Shown one piece after another: positions 35,251 through 43,591 of a stretch of 43,729 nucleotides of DNA. The translations under genes and the position numbers were made by a program. The notes beneath the pieces were generated by a model. That model worked only from the letters and a program-made list of their open reading frames with translations. It was not told the origin of the DNA and ran no database searches. Each line of letters starts with the position of its first letter. Position 1 is the first letter of the stretch. The stretch is from Bacteroidales bacterium (lineage in GTDB: Bacteria; Bacteroidota; Bacteroidia; Bacteroidales; VadinHA17). The stretch covers positions 1 through 43,729 of the forward strand of contig JAGGWN010000007.1 of assembly GCA_021157415.1 (NCBI GenBank), read 5' to 3'.

Positions 35251-37059
35251 TTAAAATAATCCTCCGTGCTGATAGATTTCCATTTGCACTTCCGAGAAAG
35301 GATGTACTTTCCCTTTTTTACCGTTCCTTAGATTTTCCAACTCTCCGGTCTCCAGGTTCAGACGTATGATATCGCCCTGCCGTACCTCCGGTTCGCCGAG
35401 GTCATCGTAGGTAAGCACGGGAAAAGCTGCGTTGATGGCATTGCGTTCGTAGATAGCGCCGAAAGAGCGGGCCAGGATGGCCTGTACGCCCAGGCTTTTA
35501 AAACAATCTACAGCCTGCTGCCGGGAGCTGCCGGCGCCGAAGTTTTTTCCTGTAATGATGATATCGCCCGGCCGGACTTCTTTGGGAAAATGTTCATAAC
35601 CCTCCAGGTTGTTCAGGGCATACTGTCCCATTTCTTTGATGTCGGTGACCGTCAGGTAACGGTTATGGAAGATCATGTCGGTGTCAATGTTATCCCGCTC
35701 AATCACCCACACCCTTCCTTCCAGGACCACCGGCAGGTTATGGGGTTTTTGTTTTTCTGCAGATTTCCGTATGCGTTCTTCTTTTTCCCTGATGTCGAAT
35801 ACCGCCGGCTTCTCTGGGATGTCATCGGCAGTGGTGATGTAACCTGCCACGGCTGAGGCTGCCACTACGGCAGGGGAAGCCAGATATACTTCACCTTTGC
35901 CCTGTTTTCCCGGAAAGTTACGGTTTCCGGTGCTGATGGTGACCTCACCCGGTCCGTTCTGTCCTACCTGGCCGGCGGCACAACCGGCACATCCCGCATT
36001 GGAGACCAGGGCGCCGGCGTCCTTGAAAATTTTCAACAGTCCCTCTGTCAGGCATTGTACCCATACTTTGTCGGTGGTAGGGACAATCTTCAGCACCACC
36101 CCGGGTGCCACTTTCTTCCCTTTCAGAATATCTGCCACCACACGCATGTCTTCAATGCGCCCGTTGGTACAGCTTCCCACAAATGCCGAGTCGATCTTGG
36201 TTTTTTTGACCTGATCAACAGGCACCGTATCATGCGGTTTACCGGGCCGGGACACCCGGATAACAAAGCTCCCCGCATCCAGATCAATAACCCTGTCGTA
36301 ACGTGCATCCGGATCGGCATAGACCGGCTCGATCTCTTTTCCGGTGCGACTTTCGCAATACTGCATCACTTCCTTGTCGGGCGGAAAAAGAATGGTGATA
36401 GCTCCCATCTCGGTAGCCATCGAAGCGATGGTGATACGGTCATACAAATGCAACCGGTTCACCACATCCCCATACATCTCTATGGAATAGCCCAACAGTT
36501 CATTGGCACCGAAACGGGCCAGCAGGTTCAGCACCACTTCTTTGGCTGTGATGCCGGCAGGCACTTTACCGTTCAGGTTTAGCTTAACCGAAGGAGGTAC
36601 TTTGAACCAGACACTGCCCTTGGCCCAGGCGGCAGCGATGTCTTTGTCACCCATACCCTGTCCGAAAGCACCCACAGCCCCCAGGATGTTGGCATGCGAG
36701 TCGGTAGAGACGGCTGTTACTCCCGGGTACACCAACCCTTCCTCAATGAGCAGGTGCGTGCCTATGCCGGAGTTGATGTCATATACTTTGATCCCGTGCT
36801 TCCGGGCAAAAATACGACAGATTTGCTGGTTGGTGGCGTATTTCTGGTCTGAACCGGTAGGGTTGGTGTCAAAGGTAAAAAACGTGCGGGCCGGATCAGC
36901 CAGGGTCAAGGCATGATCCTCCATGTTTTTGACCACATTGGCTCCCCCGAAATCCCGGGCTACCCGTACGTCGATAAACACATCCACGATCTCTCCCGGA
37001 TGCACTGCTTTTTTGCCGGCATGTGCCGCAATGATCTTCTCGATGATCGTCATTCCCAT
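35251..37059 (-). CDS. Fused LeuC-LeuD (aconitase-superfamily) hydro-lyase, paralogue 1
   Basis: This 602-residue single-chain relative of LeuC+LeuD starts with TIIEKIIAAHAGKKAVHPGEIV. The Fe-S cysteines are in GSCTNGR and CAGCAAGQ. The LeuD-like part begins near 440 with DNIDTDMIFHNRYLTVTD. The motif that is GSSREH in true LeuD reads GAGSSRQQ (508-515) here, so the group at that Arg-Glu-His position has changed, which probably affects the substrate or the swivel contacts. It is clearly different from paralogue 2, so the pair is unlikely to be a recent duplication. Two isomerases in tandem suggest two steps, or two substrates, of one pathway that is otherwise encoded elsewhere. A TATCTTTA box lies 19 bases upstream of the start. 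Confidence 0.85.
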   Translation of the reverse strand: MGMTIIEKIIAAHAGKKAVHPGEIVDVFIDVRVARDFGGANVVKNMEDHALTLADPARTFFTFDTNPTGSDQKYATNQQICRIFARKHGIKVYDINSGIGTHLLIEEGLVYPGVTAVSTDSHANILGAVGAFGQGMGDKDIAAAWAKGSVWFKVPPSVKLNLNGKVPAGITAKEVVLNLLARFGANELLGYSIEMYGDVVNRLHLYDRITIASMATEMGAITILFPPDKEVMQYCESRTGKEIEPVYADPDARYDRVIDLDAGSFVIRVSRPGKPHDTVPVDQVKKTKIDSAFVGSCTNGRIEDMRVVADILKGKKVAPGVVLKIVPTTDKVWVQCLTEGLLKIFKDAGALVSNAGCAGCAAGQVGQNGPGEVTISTGNRNFPGKQGKGEVYLASPAVVAASAVAGYITTADDIPEKPAVFDIREKEERIRKSAEKQKPHNLPVVLEGRVWVIERDNIDTDMIFHNRYLTVTDIKEMGQYALNNLEGYEHFPKEVRPGDIIITGKNFGAGSSRQQAVDCFKSLGVQAILARSFGAIYERNAINAAFPVLTYDDLGEPEVRQGDIIRLNLETGELENLRNGKKGKVHPFSEVQMEIYQHGGLF

Positions 37060-37077
37060 GGTTTAATTTCTTTGGTG

Positions 37078-37106
37078 TAAAGATACAATATTTGTATAAA
37101 CCCAAA
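37078..37106 (-). promoter_or_regulatory. Putative promoter of the fused LeuCD pair
   Basis: On the minus strand TTTG (37106-37103), a 17-base spacer (slightly short) and TATCTTTA (37085-37078) resemble the Bacteroidota promoter. The TTTG lies inside dispersed repeat copy A. Confidence 0.4.
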
Positions 37107-37143
37107 GGCTGCATCAGAAAGCTCGAGAGCGCCGAACTGATGT
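37098..37143. repeat. Dispersed repeat, copy A
   Basis: This roughly 46-base sequence is shared with 43547-43591: AAACCCAAA, three variable bases, TGCAT, then AAGCTCGAGAG, GCC, and ACTGATG, in the same order and spacing. Both copies lie upstream of a minus-strand gene and next to its promoter. The CTCGAG core is a palindrome. It could be a protein-binding or RNA element, or an eroded mobile repeat. Confidence 0.6.
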
Positions 37144-37223
37144 GTTCGTTGGGGTAATGTTGGGGATAAAGATAAGGAGGATGTTTGGAGACGGATGATC
37201 GTTTCCGGAAGCAGTGATGAGCA

Positions 37224-39104
37224 TTATTTTGCCGGCACCAACTGATTCTGGAAAATTAATTTCGTCCTGACATTATCCTTGTATTCACTGACATTGAGGA
37301 TCTTTCCGGATTTGTTTTTGATGGTAACCAGTCCGTTTAACTTATCGTTTACCCAGGTTCCTTCAAGGATTAACCCGTTTGTGGCATATAAAACGCCTTT
37401 CCCGTTTTTCAGGTTATCCTTCCATCCCCCCACATACTTCTGGCCGTTGGGCCATACATAGGTTCCCCGGCCGTTCTTTTTATCATCCTTCCATGTTCCC
37501 CAATATCCCAGTTCGGGCAGGAAACGCATAAAATAAGTGTCTGGATTCTTGAGATGCTTCAGGATCTTGAATTTCTCAGGATACCTTTTTATGGCAGGGA
37601 AAAGATATCGTTTGGTGGAGGCAAAGCCCAATTGCTCCAACACCACATAATCCGTGCTTTTGCTTTTCAGATATTCAATTTGTTTTTCCTTGTCCAGGGT
37701 ACTGGCATAGCCCGTAACATACCTCCGCGAAAAAAGGTAGAACAGTTGTCCTTTCCGGCAGGCAATGACCGACGTGTCGGGTGTGTTTTTATAAGCCCAG
37801 CGTGCAATCTCAAAGTAGTTATTGTATTTCTTCGGATAAGGGGCTTTTGCACGGAACTCCAGAATCCTTAAAGATTCTTTTCCATAGCTTTTGATGGCAA
37901 AAAGACTTATTGCCACCAGGGTGAGAGGGATAATCAGCGGATTACGGAGTTTGATTGTTTTTTGTTCTATCAGGGTAAGGAGTTCGATGATCCCGTTGAT
38001 AAAAAGAAAAGTAAGAAGCGGAATGAACGGTAACAGAAACCGGACTCCTATCCATACCACAGGCCAGAGCAGCAGGATGCCAAAGGTGGCCAATAAATAA
38101 TAAAAGAAAAAATCCGCATATTTTCTCAGTCTGATTAGTCCGTAGATCATGATCAGAACCACGATGATCCCGATGATCCATTCTTTCATCGCAATCGGAT
38201 TTTTATAATTGGTTACCTGTATGAAATCAAAGATTCCCGAAGGAATCTCCCGGGTTATATATCTTTCCAGATTCTGGAAGAAACGGGAAAACCAATCCCC
38301 GAAATGCATAGGTCCCAGCTCGGGACGGTATGGGTTTACCATGAACATGGAGTGCACATACGGACTGCCTCCCAGCTTCTGGGTGCGGATAACCCAGGGC
38401 AGAGCCAACAGGATAAAACCGGCGGTTATGGTAGCCAGGTATTTCCAGTTCTTCCTGACCCCAAGATATAAAGCAATTCCTACAAAAAGGGATAACCCTG
38501 TGGCTCGGATGTAATAATTGAAAGATAACGTAAGTATCAACAGCAGGAAAATTCCGTTTTTTAACAGGGGTTTTGAGAAATCGGTCTTCATGAATAACCA
38601 GATGGCCAGGAGCGAGAAGAACAGGAATGGGATCTCACTCATCATGATGAATGAGTAGTTCAATAGATGAAAATTGTATATCAGAAACAAGACCGTTATA
38701 AAAGGAACATGGTTGTTGCCCGTCAGTTGCCGTATGATGAGATAAAGCAAAGCCAGTGACAAAAACAGAAAAAACCCGTTTAGTTTTTTAATGAAGATAA
38801 TGTTGGTTGAAAAAATCTTCATGGCAGCGGCAATGATCACGGGATAACCGGGAGGAAAATGATTGTGCGGAGTCTTTTCAATGCTGTGGATATTGGTATA
38901 TCCCTGTCCGGTAGCCAGAGCGGTGCCCAGAATATAATAGCCTGCATTGTCTCCCCCCAAAAAAATCTTTTCGTCAAAAACTTTGTGATAAGTCTTGAAG
39001 AAAGAAGCTGAGAGGATGATGACATATAAAAACAGAAGGACTACATGCATGACCTTCCCAAAGGATGCTGATTTGTCATTATTGTCCTTTTCCGGTTTCC
39101 TCAT
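37224..39104 (-). CDS. GT-C fold glycosyltransferase with a C-terminal MORN-repeat tail
   Basis: This 626-residue membrane protein has about ten to eleven hydrophobic segments. The acidic motif FLGGDNAGYYILG after the first segment is typical of GT-C glycosyltransferases that use polyprenyl-linked sugars (the ArnT/PMT and PMT_2-like group). After a soluble part of about 110 residues, residues 532-612 contain three to four MORN-type repeats (GYWGTWKDDKKNGRGTY, KYVGGWKDNLKNGKGVLY and EGTWVNDKLNGLVTI). Fusion of MORN repeats to a GT-C enzyme is unusual. The tail may tether the enzyme or bind lipid or protein. The acceptor and donor are unknown. Confidence 0.8.
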   Translation of the reverse strand: MRKPEKDNNDKSASFGKVMHVVLLFLYVIILSASFFKTYHKVFDEKIFLGGDNAGYYILGTALATGQGYTNIHSIEKTPHNHFPPGYPVIIAAAMKIFSTNIIFIKKLNGFFLFLSLALLYLIIRQLTGNNHVPFITVLFLIYNFHLLNYSFIMMSEIPFLFFSLLAIWLFMKTDFSKPLLKNGIFLLLILTLSFNYYIRATGLSLFVGIALYLGVRKNWKYLATITAGFILLALPWVIRTQKLGGSPYVHSMFMVNPYRPELGPMHFGDWFSRFFQNLERYITREIPSGIFDFIQVTNYKNPIAMKEWIIGIIVVLIMIYGLIRLRKYADFFFYYLLATFGILLLWPVVWIGVRFLLPFIPLLTFLFINGIIELLTLIEQKTIKLRNPLIIPLTLVAISLFAIKSYGKESLRILEFRAKAPYPKKYNNYFEIARWAYKNTPDTSVIACRKGQLFYLFSRRYVTGYASTLDKEKQIEYLKSKSTDYVVLEQLGFASTKRYLFPAIKRYPEKFKILKHLKNPDTYFMRFLPELGYWGTWKDDKKNGRGTYVWPNGQKYVGGWKDNLKNGKGVLYATNGLILEGTWVNDKLNGLVTIKNKSGKILNVSEYKDNVRTKLIFQNQLVPAK

Positions 39105-39307
39105 GAAAAAGGAAAATTAAGGAACGTCATTTTCCAAAACGATACTCCGTCCCGGATATTTCATTCCAGTTCGACTTAATGAAGAAGAATTAAAAGTATA
39201 AAAGTATAAAAATATTTGTTCGGATGGCAAATCCGTTGTTTATTTTACCAGTTTCAGGCAGAGGTCATTTCCTTTGAGCTCTCACTGTATGTATGGTCTG
39301 TCAGCCA

Positions 39308-40903
39308 TCACTCTTCCTCGTTATCGTTCCACCGGACCAGGGGGGAGTGATAAAAATTAATCCCCATGATGTCAAGCCGGGAAGCAAAGTGTCCCAGGCG
39401 TATCTTATAATGATCCCATGTTCTTTCGGAAGCCGGGGTCCAGCCTATCTCGGCATGGCCGGCCAGGCGTGGGAAGACCATATATTCCAGCTCTTTCATA
39501 TTCGTAATGGTTTCCGTCCAAAGCGGGGATTCGACGCCCAGGATATTTTTCTTATCCACGCCGGGTACCAGGGTGGCAGGATCCCAGTCATAGGCTTTGT
39601 CAACTTCGACATAGCCCGCCCAATGCAGCCCCAGGGTACAGGTGGAGTCATATTGCATGTCCAGGTAGGTCCTGGAGGCGGGCGACATAATCACTTGTGC
39701 TCCCTGGCGGACTCCTTTCAGTGTGTTCTCGTTGTTGGCCCAGAATTGAATGACCGTACTCTTATCTATGACGGAGTTGGCGATTTCATCCCAGCCGATC
39801 ACATACTTTTTGTGAGCCCATACGATCTCCTGCGTTCGTTCTATAAACGGGATGTAATCTTTCATGGGAGTAACATGCGACTCGTCCCCGCCGATATGGA
39901 TCCAGGGACCGGGTGTTATGGCAGCCAGTTCTCTCATCACATCATCGATAAAGCTGTACACCGTATCCTTCGAGGTGCATAGCGTGCTGAAACCTACGTT
40001 GGTCCCCGTGTAAAGTTTACGGGGTTTGTTATCACAATTCAGCACTCCGTATGAGGCCAGGGCGGCGTTGGTATGGCCGGGCATATCGATCTCCGGAATG
40101 ATCGTGATAAATCTGTCAGCAGCATATTTTACCAGGTCTTTATATTCTTCCCGGGTATAAAACCCTCCCTGGCCACCCCCAACTTCGGTGCTGCCACCCG
40201 TTTCGGTAAGTTTCGGCCAGGACTTGATCTCTATACGCCATCCCTGATCATCCGAGAGATGCAGGTGCAACATGTTGATCTTGAAAAAAGCCAGCATATC
40301 CATATATGCTTTCACATCTTCCGGCGGGAAGAAATGACGTGCTACATCCAGCATAGCACCCCGGTAAGCATACTCCGGCTTGTCGGTTATCGTTCCGGCA
40401 GGCACCAGCCATGACACTCGCTGTACGGATTTTTGCTCTATCTCATCGGGCAATAACTGTCTCAGGGTCTGCACCCCATAGAACAGTCCGGCCGGTTGGT
40501 AGGCCGTGATTGAAATCATCTCCGGGGAAACCCTCAGGACATATCCTTCTTTGCCCAGTTTTTCCTCGTTCCTGGAAAGAAACAGAAAAATGTCCTTTTT
40601 CCCTTTGGTCTTGTTGGTCGCTTTGACAGGTAATTTATAACCGGTTGCCGTATGAAGAAATGCAGAAAGATAATCCCCTACCCGGAAAGCTTCATCCGAG
40701 CCGTTGGAAACATAAATGACAGCCCCTCTTTTAAGCCTGAAAGCACCATCTGCCGGAACGACTTTCGCCGGCAGGGGGATCAGACTTGCTTTATCCATGG
40801 GGGCCGTTGTTTCTTTGGTACAGTGACTGATTATCAGAGCAGTCAGTATTACAAAAAACACCCCTCCAAAAATCTTCAGATAACGAAACTTTCCTTTCTT
40901 CAT
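39308..40903 (-). CDS. Beta-N-acetylhexosaminidase (GH20)
   Basis: This glycoside hydrolase family 20 enzyme removes terminal N-acetylglucosamine or N-acetylgalactosamine from glycans by substrate-assisted catalysis. The start at ATG 40903 gives 531 residues with a hydrophobic N-terminal segment. A GH20b-like domain (about 40-170) is followed by the catalytic barrel with LHLHLSDDQGWR and the catalytic pair Asp340-Glu341 in HIGGDESH. Cys28 (ISHC) could be a lipoprotein site but the -1 His is atypical. A longer frame from 41032 lacks a signal peptide at its start and is rejected. Export to the periplasm or outer membrane fits glycan scavenging. Confidence 0.92.
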   Translation of the reverse strand: MKKGKFRYLKIFGGVFFVILTALIISHCTKETTAPMDKASLIPLPAKVVPADGAFRLKRGAVIYVSNGSDEAFRVGDYLSAFLHTATGYKLPVKATNKTKGKKDIFLFLSRNEEKLGKEGYVLRVSPEMISITAYQPAGLFYGVQTLRQLLPDEIEQKSVQRVSWLVPAGTITDKPEYAYRGAMLDVARHFFPPEDVKAYMDMLAFFKINMLHLHLSDDQGWRIEIKSWPKLTETGGSTEVGGGQGGFYTREEYKDLVKYAADRFITIIPEIDMPGHTNAALASYGVLNCDNKPRKLYTGTNVGFSTLCTSKDTVYSFIDDVMRELAAITPGPWIHIGGDESHVTPMKDYIPFIERTQEIVWAHKKYVIGWDEIANSVIDKSTVIQFWANNENTLKGVRQGAQVIMSPASRTYLDMQYDSTCTLGLHWAGYVEVDKAYDWDPATLVPGVDKKNILGVESPLWTETITNMKELEYMVFPRLAGHAEIGWTPASERTWDHYKIRLGHFASRLDIMGINFYHSPLVRWNDNEEE

Positions 40904-41012
40904 GATATCATTTTTTAAATTATAAAAAACCCCAAAAATCATTCCAAATAAGGTAATATAACGTAGATTTTGAAAATAAATTTTTTTCAGAAGGTATTTT
41001 TTGCTTATGCAC

Positions 41013-43439
41013 TCAGAAGGAATAATATACACTGACCTTATATGCGAAATTATCTTGCACCGCCGGGAACCTGTACGGTCCGTACCGGTAAAGCATCCCC
41101 AGCCCCAGGTCGGTGAACTGCAGGTTCAGCAGCCGCCGGATCACGAATCCGGATTCATAATATCCTTTTTCCGGAGTGTTGAAGTTATAATTCCGGTGAT
41201 ATCCGGGATGAGAGAGAGTGCCGAAGGTCATATTCGTTACCAGCAGCAACCGGGGTTTCCATTTACGCACATGGACAAGCAGATCCCGGAAATCCCACGT
41301 GAGGAAGAGTGATGCATACCGGTCGGAGAGGAACTCATCGGTACGCATGGTGCCGAAAGAATTGGGTGCATAGAGTGTGAAATTGCGGTAGGTGCCGTTG
41401 GCAGCAAATAATTCGGTAGCCGGTGTGCTGCCCGTGACGATGCCTGCGTTAAGCGTCCAGATCAGGTCGCCGTAATAATTTGTTTTCAGGATGTCAGAGA
41501 TACGCAGGTCGAAGCGGTTGTATGAAAAATCTCCATCCCAGACTCCTTTTAGTCCGCGGGTGTATTTGAACCGGACCACCGGATAATCCGACCCCAGCGA
41601 TACAGGCCCCCGGGTTGTTTCGATGACTTTCTCACGGAAGGCAAAACGGAATTCGGCCGTGGCAAAAGTGAGACGATAGGTTTGCGAGGTGTCCACAGCG
41701 CTAAAAGGAATATACATGTAATTTTTAAAAGCCGATTTGTTTTGCCGGACGAAACCCAGGTTCCACTTGAAGTCCCGCAAAGGTTTCATGCGAAATCCGT
41801 AATGCATCTCTATTCCTTCTGTTTTATTCATCCGCCGGGTAAAAAAGTCACTGTAGCTGTTGAGGTCGATCCAACGGAAACGTTCTCCCTCAAAGGAAGA
41901 TTTTCCGCCCGGAATGGCTTTATAATAATAGTCAAGGCGCACTACCGATTCGGAAGATTTGTGTATGTTAAAGGAGAGGCTGGTGCCATATTTGGCGGTT
42001 TTATCACGGAAACCGTATCCACCGAAACCTCCCAGACGGATAACCTTCGAAAAACGACGGTTGGTATGTATGCCCGCACCCAGGTATAACCCTTCATAGT
42101 CGTTGTAACGCATCAACTTGTCCGGTTCAATATCTACGGGTCCTGCAGGGATGGAACCGGTCATAAGGGTCTGAACAACATCTGCATACTTGTCAAAGTT
42201 TTCGGCTTTGCCGATAGAATCAATGATATGGTACGTTTCTTTTTCCTTGCCGGTAAGGGGTGACACGCGGTACTGCTGCCAGAAATCTTCTTTCTTCCGG
42301 ATGGCCCCGGGCTCTATCTCCACCTCATGTAATCCGAAATCTTTCTTCCTTATATCTGGGTTCAGGTCAATGTCTCTGAGATAACTGATGCCATGAGCGA
42401 CAAGGTTATAGGTTTTGCCATTGTGTTCGAAATTGGCTGTCTTGAAAATAAGGTCCGTATTCAGTTGTACCGGAAACCAAATGCTGTCGATCCTTTGATA
42501 TGCCTGTTGTATTTTTACCAGAATGCCCATGGTGTCTTTGGCCAGTTCGGCTTTGACATTCCGTATGGCCCAACCCCGGCTGTTGATGGAAAGAAATCCT
42601 TTCAGCCCGTCAAATTTAGTGTTCCGTTTTGGGCGAAAAGAGATGATATACGTTGTGTCGCCCGGACTGTGGAGCACCGTATCCTCCATGAGAAAGAAAT
42701 ATTTTTTCGTGCTGCCCCTGCTGACAGGATTGATATAGGTCTTGCTGAGGATGTTTATCTTTTCACGGTAAAAAGTGGTGGATTGTAACTGAGAGATCAT
42801 AAAGACAATAATAGGATCCCTGAATCCTGACACCTTGGTGGCCAATACCTTCTCCTGATTCAGCTCAGGCTTGATATACAAGCGCCGGATAACCGTTTCC
42901 ATCAGGAAGAGATGCTGCTTCTCCAGCAGTTTACGGAGCTTCAGCTCGGAGGAGTCGAGTTGGGTGGTGTCTTTCATCCATAGCGAATCAATATCGACGG
43001 TGAAGGTCATTTTGTCATACGAGACATAACTGAATTTTTTCAGTTTCTCCGGGTCATTGCGGCTGCGGTTATCCACAGCTAGCCGGATGATGCGATGAGC
43101 CGGATTCTCTCCGGGAAAGACCTTCACTGCACCCAGTTGCACCGGCTTGTAAACCATCTTAATGTTCTGAATTTCCCGGGTATAATCAATGTGCCAGATC
43201 AGGGGTTCATAGCCCACGTAGGATAGCCTGAGACAACAAGTGTTCTGGGGAATGGTCAGGGAGAATTTTCCTTCGATATCGGTGGTGGTTCCCTGTTGGC
43301 CGTCTTCGGTGACGATGTTCACAAAGACCAGTGGAGAGTGATCACTAGCATCGGTAACCCTCCCTTTGATGACGGTCTCCTGTGCCGGCAAAAGAGAAGG
43401 GATAAGCCATAAGATCATGAATGATAGAAACTTGTGCAT
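41013..43439 (-). CDS. DUF5686 outer-membrane protein with carboxypeptidase-regulatory-like domain
   Basis: This 808-residue protein has a signal peptide (MHKFLSFMILWLIPSLLPAQ). A CarboxypepD_reg-like beta-sandwich follows (about 24-100, with GRVTDASDHSPLVFVNI and FSLTIPQ), as on many Bacteroidota TonB-linked proteins. The rest fits DUF5686, with a C-terminal beta-barrel ending in an aromatic residue (VYYSF). Members are predicted outer-membrane proteins of unknown function. The ATG at 43439 is preceded by GGAG and by a full TATCTTTG box, so it is preferred to a TTG at 43466. Its 3' end lies 109 bases upstream of the hexosaminidase start, and the two may form one transcript. Confidence 0.85.
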   Translation of the reverse strand: MHKFLSFMILWLIPSLLPAQETVIKGRVTDASDHSPLVFVNIVTEDGQQGTTTDIEGKFSLTIPQNTCCLRLSYVGYEPLIWHIDYTREIQNIKMVYKPVQLGAVKVFPGENPAHRIIRLAVDNRSRNDPEKLKKFSYVSYDKMTFTVDIDSLWMKDTTQLDSSELKLRKLLEKQHLFLMETVIRRLYIKPELNQEKVLATKVSGFRDPIIVFMISQLQSTTFYREKINILSKTYINPVSRGSTKKYFFLMEDTVLHSPGDTTYIISFRPKRNTKFDGLKGFLSINSRGWAIRNVKAELAKDTMGILVKIQQAYQRIDSIWFPVQLNTDLIFKTANFEHNGKTYNLVAHGISYLRDIDLNPDIRKKDFGLHEVEIEPGAIRKKEDFWQQYRVSPLTGKEKETYHIIDSIGKAENFDKYADVVQTLMTGSIPAGPVDIEPDKLMRYNDYEGLYLGAGIHTNRRFSKVIRLGGFGGYGFRDKTAKYGTSLSFNIHKSSESVVRLDYYYKAIPGGKSSFEGERFRWIDLNSYSDFFTRRMNKTEGIEMHYGFRMKPLRDFKWNLGFVRQNKSAFKNYMYIPFSAVDTSQTYRLTFATAEFRFAFREKVIETTRGPVSLGSDYPVVRFKYTRGLKGVWDGDFSYNRFDLRISDILKTNYYGDLIWTLNAGIVTGSTPATELFAANGTYRNFTLYAPNSFGTMRTDEFLSDRYASLFLTWDFRDLLVHVRKWKPRLLLVTNMTFGTLSHPGYHRNYNFNTPEKGYYESGFVIRRLLNLQFTDLGLGMLYRYGPYRFPAVQDNFAYKVSVYYSF

Positions 43440-43463
43440 GGGCTCTCCATTGATTTTGAACTT

Positions 43464-43471
43464 CAAAGATA
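43464..43471 (-). promoter_or_regulatory. Putative -7 box of the DUF5686 gene
   Basis: TATCTTTG on the minus strand matches TAnnTTTG fully and lies 24 bases before the ATG. A clear -33 TTTG at 19-21 bases is not present; TTGAC upstream is closer than usual. Confidence 0.5.
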
Positions 43472-43495
43472 GAAACTCTTTTTTGTCAATCTGAG

Positions 43496-43531
43496 AAATA
43501 CATATTTAAATGCATATTTAAATATGTATTT
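43496..43531. repeat. 15-bp AT-rich palindrome upstream of the DUF5686 gene
   Basis: The left arm 43496-43510 (AAATACATATTTAAA) and the right arm 43517-43531 are perfect reverse complements separated by TGCATA. It sits just upstream of the putative promoter. It may be an operator or only AT-rich structure. Confidence 0.55.
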
Positions 43532-43546
43532 AAATAAATATATTTT

Positions 43547-43591
43547 AAACCCAAATCGTGCATTGGGAAGCTCGAGAGAGCCGGACTGATG
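43547..43591. repeat. Dispersed repeat, copy B
   Basis: This is the second copy of the element described at 37098-37143, with the same order AAACCCAAA ... TGCAT ... AAGCTCGAGAG ... GCC ... ACTGATG and no insertions or deletions between the copies in the core. It is followed by AT- and GT-rich DNA to the end of the window without a recognised gene. Confidence 0.6.

Noticed and set aside
39221-39235. Small hairpin CGGAT-GGCAA-ATCCG downstream of the hexosaminidase gene
   Set aside because: The stem is only 5 bp, 70 bases past the stop, with an interrupted U run; too weak to call a terminator.
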